Of a stretch of DNA of 64,000 nt, positions 9,192 to 18,400 are shown one piece after another. The stretch is from Bacteroidia bacterium (GTDB taxonomy: Bacteria > Bacteroidota > Bacteroidia > Chitinophagales > Chitinophagaceae). The stretch covers positions 1 to 64,000 of the forward strand of contig JAUHYD010000011.1 of the NCBI GenBank assembly GCA_030426665.1, given 5' to 3'. Under the pieces are notes generated by a model that was not told the origin of the DNA, ran no database searches, and was given only the letters and a program-made list of their open reading frames with translations. Numbering within the stretch: the first letter of the stretch is position 1; every line of letters begins with the position of its first letter. A program made the position numbers and the translations under genes.

Positions 9192-12100
9192 ATGAGAAAA
9201 TTTTCTACTTACTTCGCTTCCCTTATCACACTCGCTGCTATCTCTATTGCTGCGCCATCCTTCGCACAAATGGTGGGGGATCAGGTTTTCCTACAGGGAG
9301 CATATGTTGAGGTTGGGGTTGCTCCAAACGGAGCATTAGGGTCTACGAGATTACCACCTACTTCACCACCGTTTCACTGCAACTCACCGACATTCAATTT
9401 CTACGATCCGGGAATATCAGCATTTACAGGCGCTTCAAACCAGCGTCTGATGATGGTTTATGATGCCGGTCATGATGGATGGACCACCGGCACGCCAGGT
9501 TTCTTTGGAGACTATTCCATGCCCGGTTCTCCTTATGAAGGATGGGGAATACAAGTTAATGGTCAGCACAGCGAAGCTCAGGCACAGTACTATATGGGAA
9601 CTACAACCGGATTTGCCGGAGCTGCCAGCCTCACAGGAACAAACGTATCATACACAAATACCGGCGGAACAATGACTGGCGTGTGGCAAGGTACTGCCGG
9701 ACCGGGAGGTGCTCTTTCTATAACTCAAACAACAGTTTTGGATACAACTGCTTCTTGGGTTAGGATGAATGTAAAACTGAAAAACACCGGTGGCGCCACG
9801 CTTACCGGCATACATTATTTAAGAGAAACTGACCCCGATAACGATAGAATGGCAAGTGGAGGCTCTTATGTTACTTCAAACACAATAAATTATCAAAATG
9901 ACCACCACCATAGGGTGATGGTGACAGCAACAGGTACGCACTACACGTCGCAAACGCTTTCACTTTCTGCTAAGGATTGCCGTGCAAAAGCATTTATCGG
10001 GAGAACATGGCCCATGAGTGTTAGTTTAAATCTGGCGACTCTTTGGTCTTCCGGTGCCACTTGGTACGATTTTACCGGTTCTTATACAGGTGATGTCGCT
10101 ATTGGTATGGTATTCAATTTAGGTGACCTTGCTCCGGGCGATAGTACTGAACTTTCATATGCATATGTATTTAACGGACTACTGGGTATTGATAGTGCGA
10201 TAGCAAGCCCTCAGGTTGTAGTTAACGGAATTCCAAGAGACTCGGTAGATACGGTAACTTCATGTTCTTTTACAGGTGCGACTCTTGCTATGAGTGTCGT
10301 AAACGGCGATGCAGCTGACTGGGAAGGAAGTACCTGGACATGGGCTCCAAGTACGTATCTTTCTGCAACTACAGGACTTTCTACAACTGCTTCAGTTGCT
10401 TCAATGACAACTCCGATTACCTACACAATCACGGGAACAACAGGCGTATCCGGCTGTGCAGGACGAACATTCTTTATTACAGTATTACCCCCGGGAGCAA
10501 CGCCTCCTCCTACAACAACGGATACCGTTGCCTACTGCCTGGGAGAAACAGCATCACCTTTATCCGCCACCGGTATAGGAACTATTTATTGGTGGACAAC
10601 TCCAACGGGAGGCGTAGGTAGTACAACACCTCCTACTCCTTCTACAGCAGCCGTCGGTGTTACTACTTATTATGTCTCTCAGGATGTAGCGGCTTGTCCG
10701 AGTGTCAGGATACCGGTAACGGTAATTGTATTTGCGCTCTCTACACCAATCACAGGTAGCAATTTTGTGTGTACCGGTTACACTACTGCACTTGCAAATG
10801 GCACTGCAGGCGGAACCTGGACAAGCAGTAATATGTCTGTAGCAACCGTTGATACTTTCACAGGAGTGGTTACGGGAGTCACACCCGGAACATCCATGAT
10901 ATCTTACCATGTGTTAGGCTGTTTAGCTACTACGGTAGTAACTGTTACCACTACTCCTGCAACCATTTCAGGGATTGCTATTGCGTGCGAAGGCTATACC
11001 ACAACGTTTTCAAACAGTGTCCCCGGTGGAAGCTGGAGCAGTAGCAACACTACCATCGCGACAGTTGGTTCATTAACCGGAATTGTTTCGGGAAATTCAG
11101 TTGGTACCGCAACAATTACTTACGATATGGGTGGCGGATGTTATACTACTAAAGTCGTTTCTGTTAACCCGATACCCGATCCTATTACCGGTTCCGGAAG
11201 TGTCTGCGTAGGAGCAACTACAGCCTTGTCCAGTACTTCGCCGGGAGGATTGTGGACCAGCAGCCTGCCTGGCGTCGCATCTGTAAGTGTAATTTCAGGA
11301 GTTGTTACAGGTATGAGTGCCGGAACAGCAACAATCAGCTATCGTGTAGCCGGTTGTTCTGTAACCCGCGTTGTTACAGTTGTAACAGCAGCCACTCCTA
11401 TTGTCGGCCCGCCCACTGTTTGCGTAGGGTCAAATATTACTCTATCCAATGCTACAGCAGGTGGCACATGGACAAGTATGTCAACGGGAATAGCTACAAT
11501 AGGCTCTTCGTCGGGAATAGTAACGGGTATGGCAGCAGGCACAGCTACAATTGAATATGTTGTAAGTGCTGGTTGTTCTATAACAAGAGTTATTACCGTT
11601 GTCCCTACCCCTCCGGATATCACTGGTACTATGTCGATGTGTATTGGTGGTTCAACAACTCTGAGTCATTCTACAGCCGGTGGCACCTGGACTGCTAGTG
11701 CGCCCGGTATTGCTGATGTAGGTATTGCAACAGGTGTTGTCACCAGCACGGGTGGCGCAGGAACATCTACCATTACTTATACTTTGCCGAGCGGCTGTAT
11801 TGCTGTGGCAACTGTTACTGTCAATGCCGGTCCTTCCGCTATTACAGGAACCTTAAGCCTATGTCAGGGTAGCACAACAACATTAAGCAGCGCTACTTCG
11901 GGTGGCACCTGGAGCTCATCTGCGTCAGGCATTGCATCCATAGGTTCTATCAGTGGAATAGTATCCGGAGGAACCAGCGGTACAGCAACAATAATTTATA
12001 CAGCTAGTACAGGATGCACAACATCTGCGGTGGTTACTGTTAATACACTACCAGCAACTATTTCAGGTCCATCATCTGTTTGTTCCGGCAATGATATTAC

Positions 12101-15100
12101 CTTAACTGACGCTACACCATCCGGTTCATGGAGCAGTTCGAGCACCGCAACTGCAAGCATTACCAGTTCCGGAGTTGTCACCGGCGGAACGGCTGGCACG
12201 GCTACTATTACTTATGCGCTACCGTCCGGATGTTTCGTTACAAAAGTAGTGACCGTTACAGCAGGACCTGCTCCTCTTACCGGAGGCACGGGGCTTTGTG
12301 TAAGCACAACAACCTCACTTTCCAGTACTACATCCGGTGGTACCTGGAGTGTTATTGGAACGGCAGCAAGTATTCTTAGCCCGGGCCTTATTGGTGGTGT
12401 GTCTGCCGGTACGGCAACTGTTGTATACACAGTTGCAGGCTGTTCCACTTCTACTATTGTTACGGTATACGCCGTTCCTTCTTCGATAGGAGGTCCGGAT
12501 GACGTTTGTGTGGGAAGTGTTATTATTTGTACCAATAGCGCATCGGGAGGTTCCTGGTCTAGCAGTTCGCCAATTATTGCGTCAATAGATACAAGTACCG
12601 GCGTACTTACAGGAAACAACCCTGGCACTTGCACCGTTACCTACTCTCTTGGGTTTGGCTGTAATTCTACTAAAGTAATTACAGTGAATCCAGTTCCGGC
12701 AGCAATAGGCGGTACATTCTCGCTTTGTCAAGGAAGTACCACAACGCTAACTTCATCACCGGGCGGTGGTACTTGGAATAGCCTGCCAACTTCTGTTGCG
12801 ACCATAGGCGTTCTATCCGGTGCGGTTACAACCGGAAGTACTACAGGTACTGCAACAATCACTTACACCTTACCAACAGGTTGCCGTAGTACAGAAATAC
12901 TAACCGTCAACCCGCTACCGGCCCCGGTTACGGGTGGTACAAACGTTTGTGTTGGTTCAACGATAACATTGTCTTCAACTACTCCGGGCGGTACATGGAG
13001 CGCCAGCAATGGTAATGCTACCGTTGGCTTTACAACAGGGGTTGTAACAGGCGTTTTACCGGGCACGGTTATAATATCCTATACGTTACCCTCCGGCTGT
13101 TATCGAACAACGACAGTATTGGTAAGCGGATTACCAACAGGTATCGGTGGTTCTCTTCAGGTTTGTGAAGGAGGAAGTAGCACCCTCTCAGGAGCTCCCT
13201 CTGGTGGTACCTGGTCAAGCCTGTCTACCGGAATAGCGACAATTTCTATGGGCTCCGGCGTTATGAACGGAATTTCGGCGGGTACCGCATCAATTATCTA
13301 TACATTACCTACCGGATGTAGTCGTACTTCTATTGCAACTGTTAATCCGTTGCCGGGAGCCATCACAGGCACATCAAATGTTTGCGTAGGACAAAACACA
13401 ACATTAAGTACAACGTCTACCGGTGGTACATGGAGCAGTAGTACTCCAGCTATTGGAACGATAAATAGCGGAGGAGTGGTGACTGGTTTGGCTAACGGCA
13501 CAACCACCGTTAGTTATACACTTCCTACCGGTTGTTATACAACAAGAACTGTAACAGTACTTAGCCTGCCTGGTGTAATAACCGGTAATGCTAACGTTTG
13601 TGAAAGTGCAACTACTACACTCAATTGTACTCCGGCCGGAGGTACCTGGTCAACAAGTGCACCAGCTACAGCTACTATTGGTTTAACATCAGGAATTGTT
13701 TCGGCAACCGCCGCTTCAGGAACTGCAATGATAACTTACACAGTTGGCACAGGATGTTTCAATACAAGAGTTGTTACGGTTAATCCCCTACCCAACCCCA
13801 TCACAGGAACTACTGTAATGTGTGTTGGCAACTCAGAAATATTAAGTAGTACCACATCCGGTGGTACATGGACGTCTGTAACTACTGCAACAGCTACGGT
13901 TGGCAGTGCAACAGGAATAGTGTCCGGAGTAAATGCAGGCACATCCTTGATTAGCTATTCATTGCCAACAGGTTGTAGTGTTACCGAAACAGTAACGGTA
14001 AATGGACTGCCAACGTCTATAACAGGCGTACTTCAGGCATGTGTCGGTCTTACAACTCCTTTGAGTAGCACCCCTGCAGGTGGTACATGGACCAGTAGTA
14101 TTCCGGGCAATGCATCTGTAGATGCAACAACGGGTGTCGTAACAGGTGTTACCGCAGGCTCGACCGCAACTATTACCTACCAATTAGGTACAAGTTGTTA
14201 TACTACGGCTGTTGTATCCGTTAACACACCGCCACTTCCTGTTACCGGACCTGCTGATAACGTTTGCGTTGGACAACAAATAACACTTAGCGATGCTAGC
14301 CCTAGTGGTACGTGGACTAGTGGCGACACAGCTACTGCAACAGTAGCACCGACTACCGGTGTCGTTACGGGTGTAGCAGCCGGAACTGTATATATCAGCT
14401 ACACAATACCTACGGGTTGTTATCAGGTTAAGATGATTACGGTACATGCCCTGCCAACTGCTATTACCGGTCCGACAGAAGTGTGTGAACAATCTTCTGT
14501 TACGCTGGGAAGTACACCGACCGGAGGTACATGGACAAGTTCGAGTTCATTGGTAACCGTTAACCCGACCACAGGAGAAGTATTCGGGAATAGTGATGGT
14601 GTTGCAACAATAACCTATACTCAGGGAATTGGTTGTCAAACAACGAGCGATATTACAATCAACCCGCAGCCAGACACAATAACTGGTAACCTTGGTGTTT
14701 GTATCGGGCTCACAACAATGTTGTCAACTACAAGTACCGGTGGAACATGGAGCAGTAGTGATACATCGATCGCTCCAATCGACGCATCCGGCACAGTTAG
14801 TGGTTTAGTCGTTGGTACAGCAGATGTTATGTATACGCTTCCTGTTACCGGTTGTACCCGCAGTGCACAGGTTACAGTTAACCCGCTACCGGGACCTATT
14901 ACAGGTAGCGATGCATTTTGTAACTTCAGTTATACAACTTATCTAAACTCAACTCCGGGTGGAACCTGGTCAAGTGCTGACACCAATGTGATCAGAGTAG
15001 AAAATGCGACAACAGGGTTGGTGTACAGTAAAAACGTTGACACAACTGACATCATTTATACATTGCCTACCGGATGTAGCACCTCGAAAAGAGTGTATTT

Positions 15101-18100
15101 GATTGTTGCTCCTTTGCCTATTACAGGACCTGACAGACTATGTGTCGGTCAGCATGACACGCTGTTAAACGGTATCGGAGGAGGTGTTTGGAGTAGTACC
15201 AATACTTCAATTGTACCCGTTGATCCGGCTAATGGAACAGTTGATGGACTAGCATCCGGCACTGCCAACATTACATATATATTATCTACAGGTTGTGCTT
15301 CAGCTCATCCGATGACGGTAAATCCGGTACCATCGGGTACAGGAGGTCCGCAGGAAGTATGTATCGGTTTGTGCGAGACACTTGTGAATATCACCCCTGG
15401 TGGTACATGGAGTAGTGACGACATAACCATTGCTACAATCGACTCTGCTACTGGCGTTTATTGTGGATTAGACGGTGGCACAACCGGATTGACAACAACC
15501 ATTCGGTATTCATTAGGATCCGGTTGTAACTCAAGTGTTGTAATTACAGTTAATCCTTTACCGGATGACATTACAGGTACACCACAAGTGTGTGAGGGAC
15601 TTACTACCACATTGTACGACAGTTATTCGGGTGGTGTTTGGAGCAGTTCAAATCCATCATTGGCTAACATAGACGCCAGTACAGGTGTCTTAAGTGGTGT
15701 TTTTGCCGGGACGGCAACGATTACATACACTCTTCCGACAAGCTGCCTGAAAACTAAAGAGGTAACAGTGAACCCACTACCCTCAGCAATCTCCGGCCTT
15801 ACTGATATATGTGTCGACGGAAGCACAACACTTGTGAATCCTACACCGGGAGGTGGTTGGATGAGCAGCGATACATCAATCGCTACCGTAGACGCTTCCG
15901 GTGTTGTTACAGGTGTTGCTCCGGGCAATGTAGTGATTTCCTACATTCTGCCAACTAGTTGTCAGGCAACATTCCCGATGACTATCAATGCAAACCCTGA
16001 CCCTGTTACTGGTTCATTGAGTGTTTGCGCCGGATTTGCTACCAACTTGCATAGCGGTCCAGCAGGTGGATATTGGTCTGCCGGAGCTTCAGGAGCTTCA
16101 TACGGCTCTATTAATAGTGCAACCGGTGTGGTGAGTGGTATCAGAGCAGGAGTAATACCTGTTACCTATACACTCGGTTCGGGTTGTAATGCTACAGCTG
16201 AAGTTACTGTAATTACGCTACCCGCAGTTATCGGTGGCGTGCCCACAGTCTGCGTAAATGATACTACTGTTATGACCAACCCTATTGCCGGTGGTATTTG
16301 GAGCATCAGCAATACCCGTGCTACCATTGATCCTGCTACGGGTGTCGTTGTAGGTGTATCAGCAGGAACCGCAGTTGTTACCTACTCTGTAGGTACCGGT
16401 TGCTTCAACGTACATACTATTACCGTGAACCCACTTCCGGGTGTGATCACCGGTCCGGACCAGGTGTGTGAGGATGCTACAATACGACTGTTTACGACAT
16501 CAACAGACGGAACCTGGGTTAGCCCTGATACACATACTGCAACCGTTGACGCATTCACAGGTGTAGTTTCCGGAGAAAATGCCGGAACAGTAAGTATTAC
16601 GTATGCAATAGGTGGTACCGGCTGTATGCGTACCAAGCCAATTACTGTGAATCAGACTCCATACCCTATACAGGGTAACCCACACATATGTATTGGATCA
16701 TCTAATACATTTACCGATACACTACCCGGTGGAATTTGGTACAGCGGAACTCCATCTGTAGGAACAATAGGTGCTACAACCGGTGTGTTGACATCTGTGT
16801 CACTGGGAACAACAGTTATCAGCTATAGACTTCCATCAACGGGCTGTCAGGCAACAAGGGAAGTCACCGTACAACCGCTCCCAACTGTGTTTGACGTAAC
16901 GGTGACTGATACCGGTAAGTATTGCGCAGGTGGTATAGGAGTTGATATTGGCCTGGATGGCTCACAACCCGGTGTTAGCTATGTGCTTTATCATGGAAGT
17001 TCTGCCACAGGTTATCAATCTGGCACAGGATCTGCTATTAGCTTCGGATTGCATACTGCCGCAGGAGTCTACAGCGTGCAAGCTACCAATGTAACCAGCG
17101 GTTGTAAAAAAGACATGAGAGGTACTGCAACAGTAATCATCAGACCATTGGTAACGCCTTCGGTAGCTGTCGGCACTACACCGTACGATAGTCTATGTCC
17201 CGGTCAACCGGTATTGATAACACCGATAGCAATGAATGAAGGGCCAACACCAACCTATCTATGGAAGGTAAACGGCGTAAATGTGAGCACAACAAGCAGC
17301 TACAGCTTTGTACCTGCAAATGGAGATGTAGTATCTTTAGTTATGACAGGCAGCGCAGAGTGTGCTTCTGCTCCTACGGCTACGGCTTCTAAAGTGCTGA
17401 CAGTACTACCTAACGAGGTGCCGGTGGCAGGCGTGTTGGTTACACCAAACGATACGGTATGTCAGTTCAATCCGACAACGTTTACAGCAAATCCAATGTA
17501 TGGCGGTACAGCACCTACATACAGGTGGTTGATCAACGGCAGTGTGGTTGGCACAGGTGACACCTACACTTATGTACCGGTTAATGCCGACGAAGTATAC
17601 TGCGAGATGGTGAGCAACTATCGTTGTCGTTTGTCAGACACGGTTATGAGTGGCGTTGTGAACATGAGTGTAGACTCAATCATCATACCGCATGTATCTG
17701 TTTATCCTGACCCCGGATTCGTAGTAGAAGAAGGTAAGCCGGTAACATTGTTGACATCGGTAACAGGAGCAGGCCCGTCGCCTAAGTATCAATGGAAGCG
17801 TAACGGCTATGATATTCCGGGTGCAACATCAGACAAATACACAGCAGTCTTCAATGATTATGACTCTATCTCTTGTGTAGTTACAAGCAGTGGTGTATGT
17901 GCAAATGTGGGTACACATGGTTGGGTATTCATCTCAATAGCGCCGCTGGCAAGCAGCAGTACACAGGGAATGAAAGCAAGTGACATCAGACTAATGCCAA
18001 ATCCTAACCGTGGAACATTTACGGTCAAAGGAACGCTGGGTATAGCGAAGGATGCTGAAATCAATGCTGACATCACTAATATGCTGGGTCAGGTAGTATA

Positions 18101-18239
18101 CGAAGGCGTATTGAAAGCGAAACGTGGTGAACTGGATACGAAGATAGAAATGGACAAGTCGCTGGCAAACGGTATGTATATACTAACACTGAGAACGGAA
18201 GAAGGACAAAAAGTGTTCCACTTTGTAATGGAGCAATAA
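9192..18239 (+). CDS. Giant T9SS-secreted Ig-like repeat protein
   Basis: The ATG at 9192 starts a clean signal peptide (MRKFSTYFASLITLAAISIA, ending SFAQ); an in-frame TTG at 9135 would only extend it with a non-signal stretch. The product is 3015 residues. Residues ~27-350 form a non-repetitive domain. One PKD-like unit (~360-430) and one YWWTTPTGG Ig-like unit (~435-515) follow. Then come 28 tandem ~73-residue bacterial Ig-like (Big_2 type) repeats, three more Ig-like units (PTYLWKVNG, PTYRWLING, PKYQWKRNG) and a type A T9SS sorting domain at about the last 90 residues (LMPNPNRGTFTV, GMYILTL, FHFVMEQ). It is most likely a surface-anchored or released adhesin-like rod. It is monocistronic with its own terminator; upstream only imperfect TAnnnTTTG elements are seen. 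Confidence 0.93.
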   Translation: MRKFSTYFASLITLAAISIAAPSFAQMVGDQVFLQGAYVEVGVAPNGALGSTRLPPTSPPFHCNSPTFNFYDPGISAFTGASNQRLMMVYDAGHDGWTTGTPGFFGDYSMPGSPYEGWGIQVNGQHSEAQAQYYMGTTTGFAGAASLTGTNVSYTNTGGTMTGVWQGTAGPGGALSITQTTVLDTTASWVRMNVKLKNTGGATLTGIHYLRETDPDNDRMASGGSYVTSNTINYQNDHHHRVMVTATGTHYTSQTLSLSAKDCRAKAFIGRTWPMSVSLNLATLWSSGATWYDFTGSYTGDVAIGMVFNLGDLAPGDSTELSYAYVFNGLLGIDSAIASPQVVVNGIPRDSVDTVTSCSFTGATLAMSVVNGDAADWEGSTWTWAPSTYLSATTGLSTTASVASMTTPITYTITGTTGVSGCAGRTFFITVLPPGATPPPTTTDTVAYCLGETASPLSATGIGTIYWWTTPTGGVGSTTPPTPSTAAVGVTTYYVSQDVAACPSVRIPVTVIVFALSTPITGSNFVCTGYTTALANGTAGGTWTSSNMSVATVDTFTGVVTGVTPGTSMISYHVLGCLATTVVTVTTTPATISGIAIACEGYTTTFSNSVPGGSWSSSNTTIATVGSLTGIVSGNSVGTATITYDMGGGCYTTKVVSVNPIPDPITGSGSVCVGATTALSSTSPGGLWTSSLPGVASVSVISGVVTGMSAGTATISYRVAGCSVTRVVTVVTAATPIVGPPTVCVGSNITLSNATAGGTWTSMSTGIATIGSSSGIVTGMAAGTATIEYVVSAGCSITRVITVVPTPPDITGTMSMCIGGSTTLSHSTAGGTWTASAPGIADVGIATGVVTSTGGAGTSTITYTLPSGCIAVATVTVNAGPSAITGTLSLCQGSTTTLSSATSGGTWSSSASGIASIGSISGIVSGGTSGTATIIYTASTGCTTSAVVTVNTLPATISGPSSVCSGNDITLTDATPSGSWSSSSTATASITSSGVVTGGTAGTATITYALPSGCFVTKVVTVTAGPAPLTGGTGLCVSTTTSLSSTTSGGTWSVIGTAASILSPGLIGGVSAGTATVVYTVAGCSTSTIVTVYAVPSSIGGPDDVCVGSVIICTNSASGGSWSSSSPIIASIDTSTGVLTGNNPGTCTVTYSLGFGCNSTKVITVNPVPAAIGGTFSLCQGSTTTLTSSPGGGTWNSLPTSVATIGVLSGAVTTGSTTGTATITYTLPTGCRSTEILTVNPLPAPVTGGTNVCVGSTITLSSTTPGGTWSASNGNATVGFTTGVVTGVLPGTVIISYTLPSGCYRTTTVLVSGLPTGIGGSLQVCEGGSSTLSGAPSGGTWSSLSTGIATISMGSGVMNGISAGTASIIYTLPTGCSRTSIATVNPLPGAITGTSNVCVGQNTTLSTTSTGGTWSSSTPAIGTINSGGVVTGLANGTTTVSYTLPTGCYTTRTVTVLSLPGVITGNANVCESATTTLNCTPAGGTWSTSAPATATIGLTSGIVSATAASGTAMITYTVGTGCFNTRVVTVNPLPNPITGTTVMCVGNSEILSSTTSGGTWTSVTTATATVGSATGIVSGVNAGTSLISYSLPTGCSVTETVTVNGLPTSITGVLQACVGLTTPLSSTPAGGTWTSSIPGNASVDATTGVVTGVTAGSTATITYQLGTSCYTTAVVSVNTPPLPVTGPADNVCVGQQITLSDASPSGTWTSGDTATATVAPTTGVVTGVAAGTVYISYTIPTGCYQVKMITVHALPTAITGPTEVCEQSSVTLGSTPTGGTWTSSSSLVTVNPTTGEVFGNSDGVATITYTQGIGCQTTSDITINPQPDTITGNLGVCIGLTTMLSTTSTGGTWSSSDTSIAPIDASGTVSGLVVGTADVMYTLPVTGCTRSAQVTVNPLPGPITGSDAFCNFSYTTYLNSTPGGTWSSADTNVIRVENATTGLVYSKNVDTTDIIYTLPTGCSTSKRVYLIVAPLPITGPDRLCVGQHDTLLNGIGGGVWSSTNTSIVPVDPANGTVDGLASGTANITYILSTGCASAHPMTVNPVPSGTGGPQEVCIGLCETLVNITPGGTWSSDDITIATIDSATGVYCGLDGGTTGLTTTIRYSLGSGCNSSVVITVNPLPDDITGTPQVCEGLTTTLYDSYSGGVWSSSNPSLANIDASTGVLSGVFAGTATITYTLPTSCLKTKEVTVNPLPSAISGLTDICVDGSTTLVNPTPGGGWMSSDTSIATVDASGVVTGVAPGNVVISYILPTSCQATFPMTINANPDPVTGSLSVCAGFATNLHSGPAGGYWSAGASGASYGSINSATGVVSGIRAGVIPVTYTLGSGCNATAEVTVITLPAVIGGVPTVCVNDTTVMTNPIAGGIWSISNTRATIDPATGVVVGVSAGTAVVTYSVGTGCFNVHTITVNPLPGVITGPDQVCEDATIRLFTTSTDGTWVSPDTHTATVDAFTGVVSGENAGTVSITYAIGGTGCMRTKPITVNQTPYPIQGNPHICIGSSNTFTDTLPGGIWYSGTPSVGTIGATTGVLTSVSLGTTVISYRLPSTGCQATREVTVQPLPTVFDVTVTDTGKYCAGGIGVDIGLDGSQPGVSYVLYHGSSATGYQSGTGSAISFGLHTAAGVYSVQATNVTSGCKKDMRGTATVIIRPLVTPSVAVGTTPYDSLCPGQPVLITPIAMNEGPTPTYLWKVNGVNVSTTSSYSFVPANGDVVSLVMTGSAECASAPTATASKVLTVLPNEVPVAGVLVTPNDTVCQFNPTTFTANPMYGGTAPTYRWLINGSVVGTGDTYTYVPVNADEVYCEMVSNYRCRLSDTVMSGVVNMSVDSIIIPHVSVYPDPGFVVEEGKPVTLLTSVTGAGPSPKYQWKRNGYDIPGATSDKYTAVFNDYDSISCVVTSSGVCANVGTHGWVFISIAPLASSSTQGMKASDIRLMPNPNRGTFTVKGTLGIAKDAEINADITNMLGQVVYEGVLKAKRGELDTKIEMDKSLANGMYILTLRTEEGQKVFHFVMEQ
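10743..16890 (+). repeat. Array of 28 tandem ~219-bp Ig-like repeats
   Basis: Each unit begins near P-I-T-G and carries VCxGxxTTLS, GGTWSSS, ATIxxxTGVVTG, AGTATITYTLPTGC and VTVNPLP. Counted by eye there are 28 units of about 73 codons. Nearly all have one Cys near position 8 and a second in the GC motif near position 57. The protein pattern is much better kept than the DNA, so the array is old rather than freshly amplified. Confidence 0.9.
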
Positions 18240-18258
18240 ACCTTCATTGATAAATTTT

Positions 18259-18295
18259 AAAACAGGTAAGACCAAAAATCTTACCTGTTTTTTTT
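18259..18295 (+). terminator. Rho-independent terminator of the giant repeat gene
   Basis: A perfect 13-bp stem AAAACAGGTAAGA (18259-18271) / TCTTACCTGTTTT (18279-18291) with a seven-base loop and a T tract, 20 nt after the stop codon. Confidence 0.93.
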
Positions 18296-18316
18296 ATGGC
18301 CATACACATGAAAAAA

Positions 18317-18355
18317 TATATTTGAGCGTTGTCTGCTTCGGTATCTATATTTTTG
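18317..18355 (+). promoter_or_regulatory. Two -7 elements upstream of mutS2
   Basis: TATATTTG (18317-18324) and TATTTTTG (18348-18355) both match TAnnTTTG, 77 and 46 nt before the mutS2 ATG. TTTG at 18321-18324 could serve as a -33 box for the second one, with a 23-bp spacer. Confidence 0.35.
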
Positions 18356-18400
18356 CAGGCGTCACTACAGAACACAAAATAGGATAGTTAATAAATTACA

